From the NCBI RefSeq assembly GCF_014640535.1, contig NZ_BMHD01000001.1, forward strand, positions 2,234,214-2,298,213: a stretch of 64,000 nt of DNA. Reading direction: 5' to 3'. Below are positions 24,196 through 33,006 of the stretch, in pieces (position 1 is the first letter of the stretch; every line of letters begins with the position of its first letter). The translations under genes and the position numbers were made by a program. The notes under the pieces are model-generated. The model was not told the DNA's origin. It ran no database searches and worked only from the letters and a program-made list of their open reading frames with translations. This stretch comes from Cnuibacter physcomitrellae (GTDB taxonomy: Bacteria; Actinomycetota; Actinomycetes; Actinomycetales; Microbacteriaceae).

Positions 24196-25220
24196 CCGCG
24201 CTCGCTGTCGTAGAGGTTCTTCAACGGCTCGCCCGCTCTGAAGCGCCGGAGGTTCTCGATGAAGAGCTCGGTGAGCGTGCGGTTCTCGCTCGCGACCGTC
24301 GAGGCCGAGTGGGGCGAGAGGAGGACGTTGTCGAGGTCCCAGAGCGGCGAGTCCGCCGGAAGAGGCTCCTGCGCCACGACGTCGAGCGCCGCACCGAGCA
24401 GGTGCCCCTCGGTCAGGGCCTCGATGAGCGCCTCCTCGTCGACCACCTGGCCGCGCGAGATGTTCACCAGCACGGCGCCCTCGGGCAGCAGCGCGAGCTC
24501 GTCGCGTCCGATGAGGCCCTCGGTCGCCGGCGTGAGCGCCGTGCACAGCACGAGCACGTCGGTGCCGGGGAGGACGTCGCGCAGTCCGTCGGTGTCGGCG
24601 AGGCGCACCGAGGGGGCGAGCGCGTAGCTGCCGCCGGGGCGACCGACCGCCGTCACGTGCGCGCCGAGGGCGTCGAAGACGGTGACGACGTTGCTCCCCA
24701 TCCCGCCGACACCCACCACGGTGACGTCGAGCCCGGCCAGCTGGCGCGTGGTGTACCGCTCCCACCGGTGGGCCTCCTGCTGCGCGCGAAGGTGCGGGAC
24801 GCCCTTCACGAAGTACAGGGCGCCGGTGAGGGCGAACTCCGCGAGGGGCACCGCGTGCACGCCGCCGGCGGTCGTGGCGACGATGCCGCTGCGGTCGAGA
24901 CCGGTCCGGGCCATGAACCCGCCGATGCCCGCGCTGGTCGCCTGCACCCACTTCAGCCGCGGCGCCGTGGTCGGCAGCGCGGCCGGGTCACGCCAGTCGA
25001 AGTCGAACGCCACGTCGGCCCGGCGCAGCATCCCGAGCCAGCGCTCGACGGCGGCGTCGTCGAGCTCCGGTGCGGCGCCGCCGTGGTCGGAGACGTACCG
25101 CGGTGTGGGCATCAGCTCCGGTTCGTAGAGCACCGTGTCCCCGGGTGAGGCCGCAGCAATCTCCGCCACGAGCTCCGGCTCCAGGTAGGTCGAGATGAGG
25201 ATGGTGAGCGGCTCCGTCAC
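24189..25220 (-). CDS. D-2-hydroxyacid dehydrogenase
   Basis: NAD(P)-dependent 2-hydroxyacid dehydrogenase of 343 residues. The nucleotide-binding loop is VVGVGGMGSNV (168-178); the catalytic trio is visible as Arg256 in NISRGQVVD, Glu285 in AQEPLP and His304 in SPHSAS. It would reduce a 2-oxoacid or oxidise a D-2-hydroxyacid. GTG start at 25220 (GGGAGG 7 nt before), overlapping the preceding DUF4438 stop as GTGA. It is the last gene of the long reverse operon. Confidence 0.88.
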   Translation of the reverse strand: MTEPLTILISTYLEPELVAEIAAASPGDTVLYEPELMPTPRYVSDHGGAAPELDDAAVERWLGMLRRADVAFDFDWRDPAALPTTAPRLKWVQATSAGIGGFMARTGLDRSGIVATTAGGVHAVPLAEFALTGALYFVKGVPHLRAQQEAHRWERYTTRQLAGLDVTVVGVGGMGSNVVTVFDALGAHVTAVGRPGGSYALAPSVRLADTDGLRDVLPGTDVLVLCTALTPATEGLIGRDELALLPEGAVLVNISRGQVVDEEALIEALTEGHLLGAALDVVAQEPLPADSPLWDLDNVLLSPHSASTVASENRTLTELFIENLRRFRAGEPLKNLYDSERGY

Positions 25221-26113
25221 AGGTCGCCTCCCGTCGCAGCGGACGCAGTCCCTCCGGACGCCAGGGCCGCGAGGACCTCGTCGGTGATCGCCGGGCCGGC
25301 CGAGCGATCGACGACGGCCCGCAGCAGCTCGGCCGGTCCGCTCAGCAGGGGGACCAGACCGGGTCCGTGGCCCGGCTGAGGCGACCCGCCGTGACAGATC
25401 GCTCCCACCGTGATCCAGCCGCTCCGGTAGCCCATGTTGTGCCGCACATCCAGGTCGGCCACGGCCCACAACTCGCCCAGGCGCATGTCGGCGCCTTTGA
25501 GATCCGGGGAGTCGGCCACGACTGCGAGATCGACGTCCCACATCTGGGCCGGCCGGCCGATGCCGTTCCCGCAGACGGCGCTCGGCAGCATCCCCGAGAC
25601 CGTCACTGTCGCTGCATCCGCAGCGACGTCGATCGGGAGCAGGTCGAACAGGGCCGGGTCGACGTTGAGCACGGCGACCTCGGAGGGCACGCCTGCGGGC
25701 TGGAAGCCCTGCCCGACGGAACGGACCGTCACCCGATCGCCCGGCAGCATCCGCGCGAGCACGTCGTCGGAGAACGAGACGATGACGCGACCGCTCTCGC
25801 CCCGCTTCCCCGTGACACGTCCGACCGCTCCCGTGGCCGCGCCCGAGCGCACCACGACCTCGTTTCCGAGGCAGGAGAAGGCGGTGAGGCCGAACCGGGC
25901 GGCGGGGTCGGGATGCACCAGCGTCACCCCGGCGGCGACGTGATCGCCGTCGTTGGCGAACACCGAGTCGCCGAGGTGCACGCCGAGCACCACTCCGCCG
26001 TCGCCCGTGGGCACGTAGGGGTGGCCGTCGCGGTCGATCCTGTACGCGACCATCGGCGTGAGGGCGGCGTGCTCGACGATGCCGAGCAGGTTGTTCATCA
26101 CGAGGTCAGGCAC
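25217..26113 (-). CDS. DUF4438 family protein, paralogue 2
   Basis: A 298-residue protein of a family with no assigned function. Characteristic strings are RIDRDGHPYVPTGDGGVVLGVHLGDSVFA near the N terminus, LTAFSCLGNEVVVRSGAATGAVG, VRSVGQGF and NMGYRSGWITVGAICHG...GHGPG near the C terminus. The start is GTG (26113) with AGGAGG 6 nt upstream. It overlaps the preceding DUF4438 paralogue by 8 nt, so the two are expressed together and may form a hetero-oligomer. An insert QMWDVDLAVVADSPD differs from its neighbour. Confidence 0.8.
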   Translation of the reverse strand: MPDLVMNNLLGIVEHAALTPMVAYRIDRDGHPYVPTGDGGVVLGVHLGDSVFANDGDHVAAGVTLVHPDPAARFGLTAFSCLGNEVVVRSGAATGAVGRVTGKRGESGRVIVSFSDDVLARMLPGDRVTVRSVGQGFQPAGVPSEVAVLNVDPALFDLLPIDVAADAATVTVSGMLPSAVCGNGIGRPAQMWDVDLAVVADSPDLKGADMRLGELWAVADLDVRHNMGYRSGWITVGAICHGGSPQPGHGPGLVPLLSGPAELLRAVVDRSAGPAITDEVLAALASGGTASAATGGDL

Positions 26114-26999
26114 GGGTGTCCTCCTGGGTCGAGCGGGACGGCGCGGCGAGCGCCGCCGCGAGGTTCGCGCTGTCGCGCACCTCGATCGAGAACGCGGATG
26201 CGGGGCCCGACAGCAGGGTGGAGGGGCCCGGACCGTGGCCGAAGAGCCGGCACTCGCCGGTGGAGATGACGCCGATGGTCACCCAGCCCGGACGGTAGCC
26301 GCGCCCGTACGAGTGGTCCTGATCCTCGAGCAGCACGATGTCGCCGATGCGCAGCGACTCGAGCCCGAGCGAGAGGTCCTCCGAGAGCCCGGGGTAGGCG
26401 CCCATGAGGTCGGTGTTCGCGAACTCGGAGAGCATCCCGCCGCCCGCTCCCGCGGCCGCGGCGGGGACCCGCGCGGCCACCTCGACGTGCAGCGTGCCGT
26501 CGTCGGCGGTCCGGAACGGGAGCCGGTCGAGCAGGGACGGCGCCAGGTTCTTCACCCGGATCTCCGGATGGTCGAGGAGCGCGAGCCCCTGACCGACCGC
26601 CTCGACGCTCACCGCGTCGCCCGTGGTGATCTCGCGCAGGTCCTCGTCGGCGAAGTCGGCCAGGACGTACGCGTGCTGGCCGAGCACGACACCCCGGGCG
26701 CCCGCGGCGGGGCCGGAGCGCACGGTCACCGTGTTGCCCACGCAGGTGAGGAACTGCAGCGCGAAGTTCGCACCCTCCTCACGGTGACGGATCGACAGCC
26801 CCGGCTCGAGGTGATCGCTCGCGTATCCCGTGGCCGCCTCCCCGATGTGAGCGGCCATGGTCACGCCGCCCATCCCCGGGAGCAGGAACGGATGCCCGTC
26901 GGGGTCGACCCGGTAGCCGTGGCGGTCCGCCTGCGGCGGCCACACCTCACCCGTGAGGATCTGGGTCACCAGCCTGTCGGCGTTGGTGCGCAGCGACAT
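26106..26999 (-). CDS. DUF4438 family protein, paralogue 1
   Basis: A 297-residue paralogue of the next gene. Shared landmarks: YRVDPDGHPFLLPGMGGVTMAAHIGE, LQFLTCVGNTVTVRSGPAAGARG, VEAVGQGLALLD and RGYRPGWVTIGVISTG...GHGPGPSTLLSGP. No signal peptide, so cytoplasmic. The ATG at 26999 overlaps the stop of the PmbA-like gene (TGATG), implying translational coupling to the TldD/PmbA protease pair. The Gly- and His-rich conserved strings suggest a ligand- or metal-binding site, but nothing assigns a reaction. Confidence 0.8.
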   Translation of the reverse strand: MSLRTNADRLVTQILTGEVWPPQADRHGYRVDPDGHPFLLPGMGGVTMAAHIGEAATGYASDHLEPGLSIRHREEGANFALQFLTCVGNTVTVRSGPAAGARGVVLGQHAYVLADFADEDLREITTGDAVSVEAVGQGLALLDHPEIRVKNLAPSLLDRLPFRTADDGTLHVEVAARVPAAAAGAGGGMLSEFANTDLMGAYPGLSEDLSLGLESLRIGDIVLLEDQDHSYGRGYRPGWVTIGVISTGECRLFGHGPGPSTLLSGPASAFSIEVRDSANLAAALAAPSRSTQEDTRA

Positions 27000-28435
27000 C
27001 AGGAGCGTCCTCTCATGACGGGAGCGGTGCCCAGCGAGAAGCCGCGGACGCGGATCGCCGGAGCGGAGGCGGAGCCGTTGAAGACGTTCATCAGCGGCTG
27101 GCTGAGGGAGTCGCGACCGACCCCGTCGACCCGGGCGAGCGCGTCCAGGACGCTCATCGTGAAGCGCATGGACTCGACCGGTCCCACGATGCGGCCGTTC
27201 TTGATGAGGAAGCACGCATCTCGGGTCACACCCGTGATGGTCGTCCTCACCGGATCGACCGTCCGGGTGTACCAGAAGCGCTGGAGGTACACGCCGTCCT
27301 CGATCCCGGCGATGAGCTCCTCCTCGCTCGAGTCGGCACTGCGGAGCACCACGTTCATCGGGATGGCGTGCGGCGCCTCCTCTCGCGCGATGTGGAAGTT
27401 GCCCGTGGAGGCGGTGCCGAGGACGTGCGCGGTCTCGCGATCCGTGACGACGTCGCGGGCGACGCCGTCGGCGATCAACGGGACGTCGCGCTTGGTGACG
27501 CCCTGGAAGTCGAACGGGAACGGCAGCCCGATGTCCTGGGTCGCGTCGTCGTGCACCGACACCAGGGGCGAGGCGACCTGCTGGCCCCTGTGCGTGGCGA
27601 CCGTGCCGACGCCCGCGCCGAGCGCGGACCCGGTGAACCCGAACGCCCCGAAGAAGTCGAGCAGCTCCCCCGCGGCGAGCGGGCCGAGGACCACGTCGTA
27701 CTCCCCGGGCTCGAGCTTCGCGCGCCCTCGGGTGCGGGAGGCCTCCGAGAGCGTCCGGTCGATGGCGGCCTCGACGCCCAGTCGGCCGGAGAAGCGTGAG
27801 AGGTCCTTCCAGTGCGACGACCCGTCCTCGATGCGCACGGTCAGCGAGCCCTGCGCCTCCGAGGCGGCGGCGTAGCGGCTGAGTCCGGACTCCCGGTCGT
27901 GGAACGCCACCTCGGTGACCGCGCGGCCGAACATCCCGGCCGCCTCCCCGCCGAGGGCATGCGCCTCGGCCATCGCCCGGTCGGCGAGGCGAGCGTGATC
28001 GGCGACCGACCAGGCGGCGGTGTCCTCGCCCCAGAGCCGCGCGGGATCGACCCCCGCGATGCCCGACTCGGTGCCGGGCTGGGGCAGCGGCGCTCGGGCG
28101 GGCGCCGGGGCCACTCCTGCCGCGGCCTGCTCGGCGGCGGAGCGGCAGGCGCGGGCGACCGCCTCCTGCAGGCTCTCGAACGAGCTCGCCGCTGCCCGCG
28201 ACACCCGGCCGTCGACCTCGGCGCGCACCATGATCTGCACCTCGGCGATCGCCTGGCTCTGGTGGACGCGGGATCCGGCGAACCGGGTGAAGTCACCCGA
28301 GCGGGACGTGATGAACGCCTCCACGCGGTCGGCCGGCGCCGCCGCGAGCGCCGCCTCCAGGGCGCCGGTGGCCTGCTCCTGGTCGAGGACGGGCGCGAAG
28401 GCCCCCTCGCGGCTGTCGAGGGTCGAGTCCGTCAT
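26999..28435 (-). CDS. pmbA: TldE/PmbA-like metalloprotease partner
   Basis: PmbA (TldE) subunit of the TldD/TldE protease, 478 residues. TldE lacks the zinc ligands and forms a heterodimer with TldD. Landmarks include RVHQSQAIAEVQIMVRAEVDGR near residues 53-75, LEPGEYDVVLGPLAAGELLDFF in the middle, and FLIKNGRIVGPVESMRFT near the C terminus. Its ATG overlaps the TldD stop (ATGA), the classic pair arrangement. Within this operon the pair likely hydrolyses a peptide or peptide-like compound brought in by the adjacent importer. Confidence 0.9.
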   Translation of the reverse strand: MTDSTLDSREGAFAPVLDQEQATGALEAALAAAPADRVEAFITSRSGDFTRFAGSRVHQSQAIAEVQIMVRAEVDGRVSRAAASSFESLQEAVARACRSAAEQAAAGVAPAPARAPLPQPGTESGIAGVDPARLWGEDTAAWSVADHARLADRAMAEAHALGGEAAGMFGRAVTEVAFHDRESGLSRYAAASEAQGSLTVRIEDGSSHWKDLSRFSGRLGVEAAIDRTLSEASRTRGRAKLEPGEYDVVLGPLAAGELLDFFGAFGFTGSALGAGVGTVATHRGQQVASPLVSVHDDATQDIGLPFPFDFQGVTKRDVPLIADGVARDVVTDRETAHVLGTASTGNFHIAREEAPHAIPMNVVLRSADSSEEELIAGIEDGVYLQRFWYTRTVDPVRTTITGVTRDACFLIKNGRIVGPVESMRFTMSVLDALARVDGVGRDSLSQPLMNVFNGSASAPAIRVRGFSLGTAPVMRGRS

Positions 28436-29916
28436 CTGTCCACTCCGATCCGAACGTCGCGCACGAGCGTCGGCGACGCCCCGTGTCCGAGGAATCCCCA
28501 CTGCTTCGGCTCGCCCTTCCCGCACGGCATGCCGAACGCCTTGAACTCCTCGGGCCCGGCCACCGCCTCGACCGACTGCCAGAACTGCGGCGTGGTCCCC
28601 CCGTAGGAGAATCCCCGGAGAAGGCGTCCGCGCCGGCCCTTCTTCACCTCGTACGCCACCTCGGTGCCGAACTGGAAGTCGTGGCGGCGCTCGTCGATCG
28701 ACCAGCTGCGGTTGTCGTCGATGTAGAAGCCGTCGCCGAGACGCTCCTCGAGCTCCTCGGTCGACCCCTCGCCCGGCTCGAGGAAGACGTTCGTCGAGAA
28801 GCAGACGGGCAGGTAGCCCCAGCCGTCGGAGCGGGCCGCCCCGGTCGACTGCGCGCCGATGCGCGCGGCGGAGTCGCGGGTGGAGAGGAAGTTCTGGATG
28901 ATCCCCTCGGTGATCAGCGGCTGCCGCGACGCGGGGACGCCCTCGTCGTCGAACCCGAACGAGCCCCGGGTGCCGGGGACGGTCGGGTCGGAGGTGATGT
29001 TCACCGCCGGCGAGCCGTACCTCATCGAGCCGGCGGCGTCCTTCGTGATGAAGGAGGTCCCGGCGTAGTTCGCCTCGTCGCCCAGGATGCGGTCCAGCTC
29101 GAGGGCGTGACCGGTCGACTCGTGGATCTGGAGCGCCATCTGCGCCGGACCGATGATGAAGTCGGCGTATCCGCTCGGGGCGAGCGGAGCGGTGAGCAGC
29201 TCGACGGCCTCCCGACCGATCCGGTCGGCCTCCTCGACCATCCGCAGGCCCTCGACGTACTCCCACCCCGCCTGCGCCGTGTTGCCGTGGAACGAGTTCG
29301 GGAACGAGCGGCGCTGGAGCGTGCCGTTGCCCGCGGCGTTCACGAGCGCCATCGCGCCGCTCTCGATGAAGTGCTGGTGCTGGACCGAGCCCTCCGTGCT
29401 GGCGAAGTGGCGGTGCTGACGCTTGGCGTTGAGCCCCGCCTGCGCGGTCACGATCTCGGCCGGCGCGCTGGCGGCGGAGAGCACCGCGGCCAGCAGCTCG
29501 TAGCGGGCCGACGCGCTGACCCCGAACGGGTCGACGACGACCTCGGTCTGGTACCGACCGCTCGCGGGCGGCAGCGGGGGCAGCTCGCTGCGGTAGGCGC
29601 CGCTCACCGAGTCGGCGGCCCGCGCGTTGGCGAGCGCGCGCTCGGCGGCGGTGCGGAGGTCTGCACTCGACCAGACGGGCAGCGACGCGAAGCCCCAGCT
29701 GCCGTTGTAGAGCACGCGGATGCCGATGCCGAGGTTGTTCTCGACCCGCTCGTCGACGCCGGCCTCGAGGGTCGAGTAGAGCCGCAGCTCCTCGGCCTCG
29801 ATCAGGCGCGCGTCGGCGTAGCTGACGCCGCGGACCTGGACGGCGTCGAGGGCCTCGGCGAGCATCGCGGCCGCCGCGACGTCGTCGCTCAGGTCACCCC
29901 AGTCGTGGGCCGTCAT
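28432..29916 (-). CDS. tldD: TldD-family metalloprotease
   Basis: Catalytic subunit of the TldD/TldE protease, 494 residues. The zinc motif is HESTGH (265-270) followed by ALELDR, and a probable third ligand is Cys465 in MPCGKGEP near the C terminus. Other family strings are GIGIRVLYNGSWGFAS (63-78) and GTRGSFGFDDEGVPA. Known relatives cleave unfolded or small peptides in the cytoplasm. Start at 29916 overlaps the oxidoreductase stop (TGATG). This is a pathway-located copy, not the usual stand-alone housekeeping context. Confidence 0.92.
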   Translation of the reverse strand: MTAHDWGDLSDDVAAAAMLAEALDAVQVRGVSYADARLIEAEELRLYSTLEAGVDERVENNLGIGIRVLYNGSWGFASLPVWSSADLRTAAERALANARAADSVSGAYRSELPPLPPASGRYQTEVVVDPFGVSASARYELLAAVLSAASAPAEIVTAQAGLNAKRQHRHFASTEGSVQHQHFIESGAMALVNAAGNGTLQRRSFPNSFHGNTAQAGWEYVEGLRMVEEADRIGREAVELLTAPLAPSGYADFIIGPAQMALQIHESTGHALELDRILGDEANYAGTSFITKDAAGSMRYGSPAVNITSDPTVPGTRGSFGFDDEGVPASRQPLITEGIIQNFLSTRDSAARIGAQSTGAARSDGWGYLPVCFSTNVFLEPGEGSTEELEERLGDGFYIDDNRSWSIDERRHDFQFGTEVAYEVKKGRRGRLLRGFSYGGTTPQFWQSVEAVAGPEEFKAFGMPCGKGEPKQWGFLGHGASPTLVRDVRIGVDR

Positions 29917-31070
29917 CAGGCGACACGCTCCGTGTCGGACTCGCCGGCCGGGGCCTCGAGCGGGAAGTCGCACCAGGCACGGGTGCGGAACGACCGCTCG
30001 AAGGCGTTGATCGTCTCCTGCACGAGGGCGCCCTGGCCGAAGTCGCCCTGGTTCATCGGCTCGCCGCTCAGGATCTCGGTGGCGAAGTCCTTGACCAGGT
30101 TGGAGTAGAAGAGGAACGGCCACGGCTCGGTCGAGGCGCCGCCCTCCGGGAAGTACTCCTGAGGGATCTCGATCTCCACGAACTCCACCGAGTCCTTCTT
30201 GGCGACCTTGATGGTCTGGCAGATGCCCGCCTCCTCCACGAGGCGCACGATGATCGCGCCCTCGGATCCGTAGATGCGCGCCTCGATGCCGGGGAAGTTG
30301 CCGACGGTGACGTAGGAGGACTGGATGCTGCCGAGTCGGTTGTTCTCGAACTCCGCGATCCACATGTCGCCGTCGTCGATGTTCATCCGCTGCATCCGAC
30401 CGGTGTCGCGGACCATGCGCTCGGGCACGAAGTTGCGCATCGTGCCGACCACGGAGGTCATCGGCGCGTCGAGCCACCAGTGCATGATGTCGATGATCGG
30501 GGCGCCGTAGCCCTCGATCGACGACACGGCGATCACGTCGGGGTCCGCGTCCGCGTCGACCTGGCGCAGCGGGGTGTGTGGGTCGAGCCACTGGCTGTTC
30601 TGCTCGTAGCCGTTGAACATGTACGGCTCGCCGATCCAGCCGGTGTCGATGAGGTGCTTGGCGTACTGGATGGCGGGCGCGAAGCGGAAGGTGAAGCCGA
30701 GCTTGGTCTTCAGCCCCTTCGAGGCGGCCAGCTCGGCCGCGCGGCGCGTCTCGCGGTAGTCGCTGTTCACCGGCTTCTCGCAGAGCACGTGCTTGCCGGC
30801 CTGGATCGCGGCCATGGAGATCTCGAAGTGCATCGCGTTGCCGGTGGCCACGTCGATGACGTCGATGTCGGGGTCGTCGAGGAGCTCCCGGTAGTCGGTG
30901 ACGGCGCGGGCGACGCCGAACCTCTCCGACGCGGACCGGAGGGCGTCCTCGTCGACCTCGGCGAGGGCCACCACCTCGACCCGGGGATCGCGCTGCCAAC
31001 CGGGGATGTGCGACTGCACGGCCCAGCGGCCGGCGCCGACGACTGCCACGCGGAGTTGAGGGGTGTCCAT
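29916..31070 (-). CDS. Gfo/Idh/MocA-family oxidoreductase
   Basis: NAD(P)-dependent oxidoreductase of 384 residues. The Rossmann start is VAVVGAGRWAVQSHIPGW; the signature EKPV lies in AGKHVLCEKPVNSDY, and the substrate domain carries IIDIMHWWLDAP with the likely catalytic His. AAGGAG lies 8 nt before the ATG. Family members oxidise or reduce cyclic polyols, sugars or rhizopine-type compounds, which suggests the imported molecule includes a polyol, sugar or opine-like part (inference). Coupled to TldD downstream. Confidence 0.88.
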   Translation of the reverse strand: MDTPQLRVAVVGAGRWAVQSHIPGWQRDPRVEVVALAEVDEDALRSASERFGVARAVTDYRELLDDPDIDVIDVATGNAMHFEISMAAIQAGKHVLCEKPVNSDYRETRRAAELAASKGLKTKLGFTFRFAPAIQYAKHLIDTGWIGEPYMFNGYEQNSQWLDPHTPLRQVDADADPDVIAVSSIEGYGAPIIDIMHWWLDAPMTSVVGTMRNFVPERMVRDTGRMQRMNIDDGDMWIAEFENNRLGSIQSSYVTVGNFPGIEARIYGSEGAIIVRLVEEAGICQTIKVAKKDSVEFVEIEIPQEYFPEGGASTEPWPFLFYSNLVKDFATEILSGEPMNQGDFGQGALVQETINAFERSFRTRAWCDFPLEAPAGESDTERVA

Positions 31071-31142
31071 GGTGAATCTCCTTCGAGGGGGAACGGGACG
31101 AGATGAGACAGGGGGATGCGCGGTCGGGCTGGCGCCCGCGGC

Positions 31143-32075
31143 TCAGGTGGTGAGCCGGACCCGGGGGTCGATGACCGAGTAGAGGAGGTCGACGATGAAG
31201 TTGACGACGACGATGAAGATCGCGGCGAAGAGCACGGTGCCGACGATCATCGGGGTGTCGAGGTTCGAGATGGCGTCGAAGGCGAGGCGGCCGATGCCGT
31301 TGAGCCCGAAGACGGTCTCCACGATCACGACACCGCCGAGGAAGTAGCCGAAGTCGAGCCCGATCATGGTCAGCAGCGGGATCGAGATGTGCCGGAAGCT
31401 GTGCCGCCAGAGGATGACGCGCTCGGGCATGCCCTTCGCCCTCGCCATCCGCACGAACGGCGAGTCGAGCGTCTCGATCATGTTGGTCCGCGTCATCCGG
31501 GCGTACCACGCCCCGCCGCCCGCACCGAGCGTGAACGTGGGCAGCACGAGATACCAGAGCACCGGGTCGCCGAGCCCGTTGAGCGGGAAGAAGCCCCAGG
31601 TGAAGGCGAAGTAGTAGATGAGGAGGAGCCCGAGCCAGAACGGCGGAGCAGAGAGCCCGATGAGCGAGATGAACGTGATCAGCCGGTCGATCCAGCTGCC
31701 GCGGTGGTAGGCGGCGTAGATGCCCGCGGGCACGCCCAGGATGATCTGCCAGACGATGCCGCCCACGGCCACCAGGAGCGTGGTCGGCAGAGCCGCCATG
31801 ATCCGGCCGAAGACCGGCGTCTCGCGCAGGACGTACGAGGTGCCGAGGTCACCGGTCAGCAGTCGCCCGATGAACCCGAGGTACTGCTGCCAGAGCGGCG
31901 CGTCGAGGCCGAGCTGCTCGTGGATCGAGGCGATCGTCGCGGCGCTGGCGTTGGGCCCCGCGAGCGTGGTGGCGGGGTCGGCCGGCACGGCGTACACGAG
32001 CAGGAAGGCGAGGCTGACCACGCCGAACAGGACGATGGCCATCTGTCCGAGCCGTCGGAGGATCCACCAGATCAT
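31143..32075 (-). CDS. oligopeptide-type ABC permease (DppB/OppB-like)
   Basis: Permease of 310 residues with six membrane segments; starts MIWWILRRLGQMAIVLFGV, typical of the DppB class, with an extracellular loop containing DPATTLAGPNAS and the cytoplasmic docking segment around FVRMARAKGMPERVILWRHSFR. Four nt after the stop of the second permease gene. Acts with the DppC-like partner and two ATPases to import the ligand captured by the lipoprotein encoded at 35091-36722. Confidence 0.92.
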   Translation of the reverse strand: MIWWILRRLGQMAIVLFGVVSLAFLLVYAVPADPATTLAGPNASAATIASIHEQLGLDAPLWQQYLGFIGRLLTGDLGTSYVLRETPVFGRIMAALPTTLLVAVGGIVWQIILGVPAGIYAAYHRGSWIDRLITFISLIGLSAPPFWLGLLLIYYFAFTWGFFPLNGLGDPVLWYLVLPTFTLGAGGGAWYARMTRTNMIETLDSPFVRMARAKGMPERVILWRHSFRHISIPLLTMIGLDFGYFLGGVVIVETVFGLNGIGRLAFDAISNLDTPMIVGTVLFAAIFIVVVNFIVDLLYSVIDPRVRLTT

Positions 32076-32079
32076 GCGG

Positions 32080-33006
32080 TCACCGACCTCTCGAGCTGGA
32101 CGAGGAGTTGAGCATGTCGGACAGCCAGTCTCCGATGAGGTTGAACGCCATCACGGTCACGATCAGGCAGATGCCGGGGATGAAGAGCATCCACGGCGCG
32201 ATCTGGAAGTAGGTGCTGCCGTCGGAGATCATCTGGCCCCAGGACGCTTCCGGGATGGGCACGCCGATCCCGAGGAACGACAGCGCGCTCTCGATGAGGA
32301 TCGACGAGGCGACGCCGAGCGTCGTGTACACGATGATGGCGGGGACGAGGTGCGGCAGGATGTGACGCCACATGATCGCGCGGTGCGAGAGGCCCAGCGT
32401 GCGCGACGCCACCACGAACTCGCGCTCCTTCAGCGAGATCACCATGCCGCGGATGATGCGGGCGAGCGTCGTCCAGTAGATCAGCGCGATCACGATGATG
32501 ACGTTGACGGTGCTGCGGGTGGTGACCGCGATGAGGGCGGTGCAGAGCAGCAGGATGGGGAACGAGATCACGACGTCGGTGATCCTCATCAGGATCGATT
32601 CGGTGACGCCGCCGAAGTAGCCGGCGATCACCCCGACGAGCACGCCCATCACGGTGGCGAGGCCGTTCGCGACGATGCCGATCACGAGCGAGACCCGGGC
32701 GCCGTAGATCAGACGCGACAGCAGGTCCCGACCGAGGGCGTCGGTGCCGAGCAGGAATCCGGGTGTGCCCGGCGGCAGCGGCTGCCCCTGCGGGCCGAGG
32801 CCCGTGTCGGGGAAGGTCTCGAGCGGATCGTGCGGCGAGAGCAGCGGTGCCAGCAGCGCGATCAGGGCGAGCAGGAGCAGGACGATGATCGAGATCAACG
32901 CGGCGGGGTCGTGGCGGAGGCTCCGCCAGACCTCCTTGGCGCGCATCGGCTTGTCGCCGAGCGTCTCGACGTCGACGGCGGCGGCAGCGGGAATGGCCTC
33001 GCTCAT
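32080..33006 (-). CDS. oligopeptide-type ABC permease (DppC/OppC-like)
   Basis: Second permease, 308 residues. The DppC family pattern is present: an N-terminal cytoplasmic stretch with LRHDPAALISIIVLLLLAL, then LLGTDALGRDLLSRLIYGARVSL, and the docking loop FVVASRTLGLSHRAIMWRHILPHLV. Its ATG overlaps the stop of the ATPase gene upstream (ATGA). Pairs with the DppB-like protein. Confidence 0.92.
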   Translation of the reverse strand: MSEAIPAAAAVDVETLGDKPMRAKEVWRSLRHDPAALISIIVLLLLALIALLAPLLSPHDPLETFPDTGLGPQGQPLPPGTPGFLLGTDALGRDLLSRLIYGARVSLVIGIVANGLATVMGVLVGVIAGYFGGVTESILMRITDVVISFPILLLCTALIAVTTRSTVNVIIVIALIYWTTLARIIRGMVISLKEREFVVASRTLGLSHRAIMWRHILPHLVPAIIVYTTLGVASSILIESALSFLGIGVPIPEASWGQMISDGSTYFQIAPWMLFIPGICLIVTVMAFNLIGDWLSDMLNSSSSSRGR

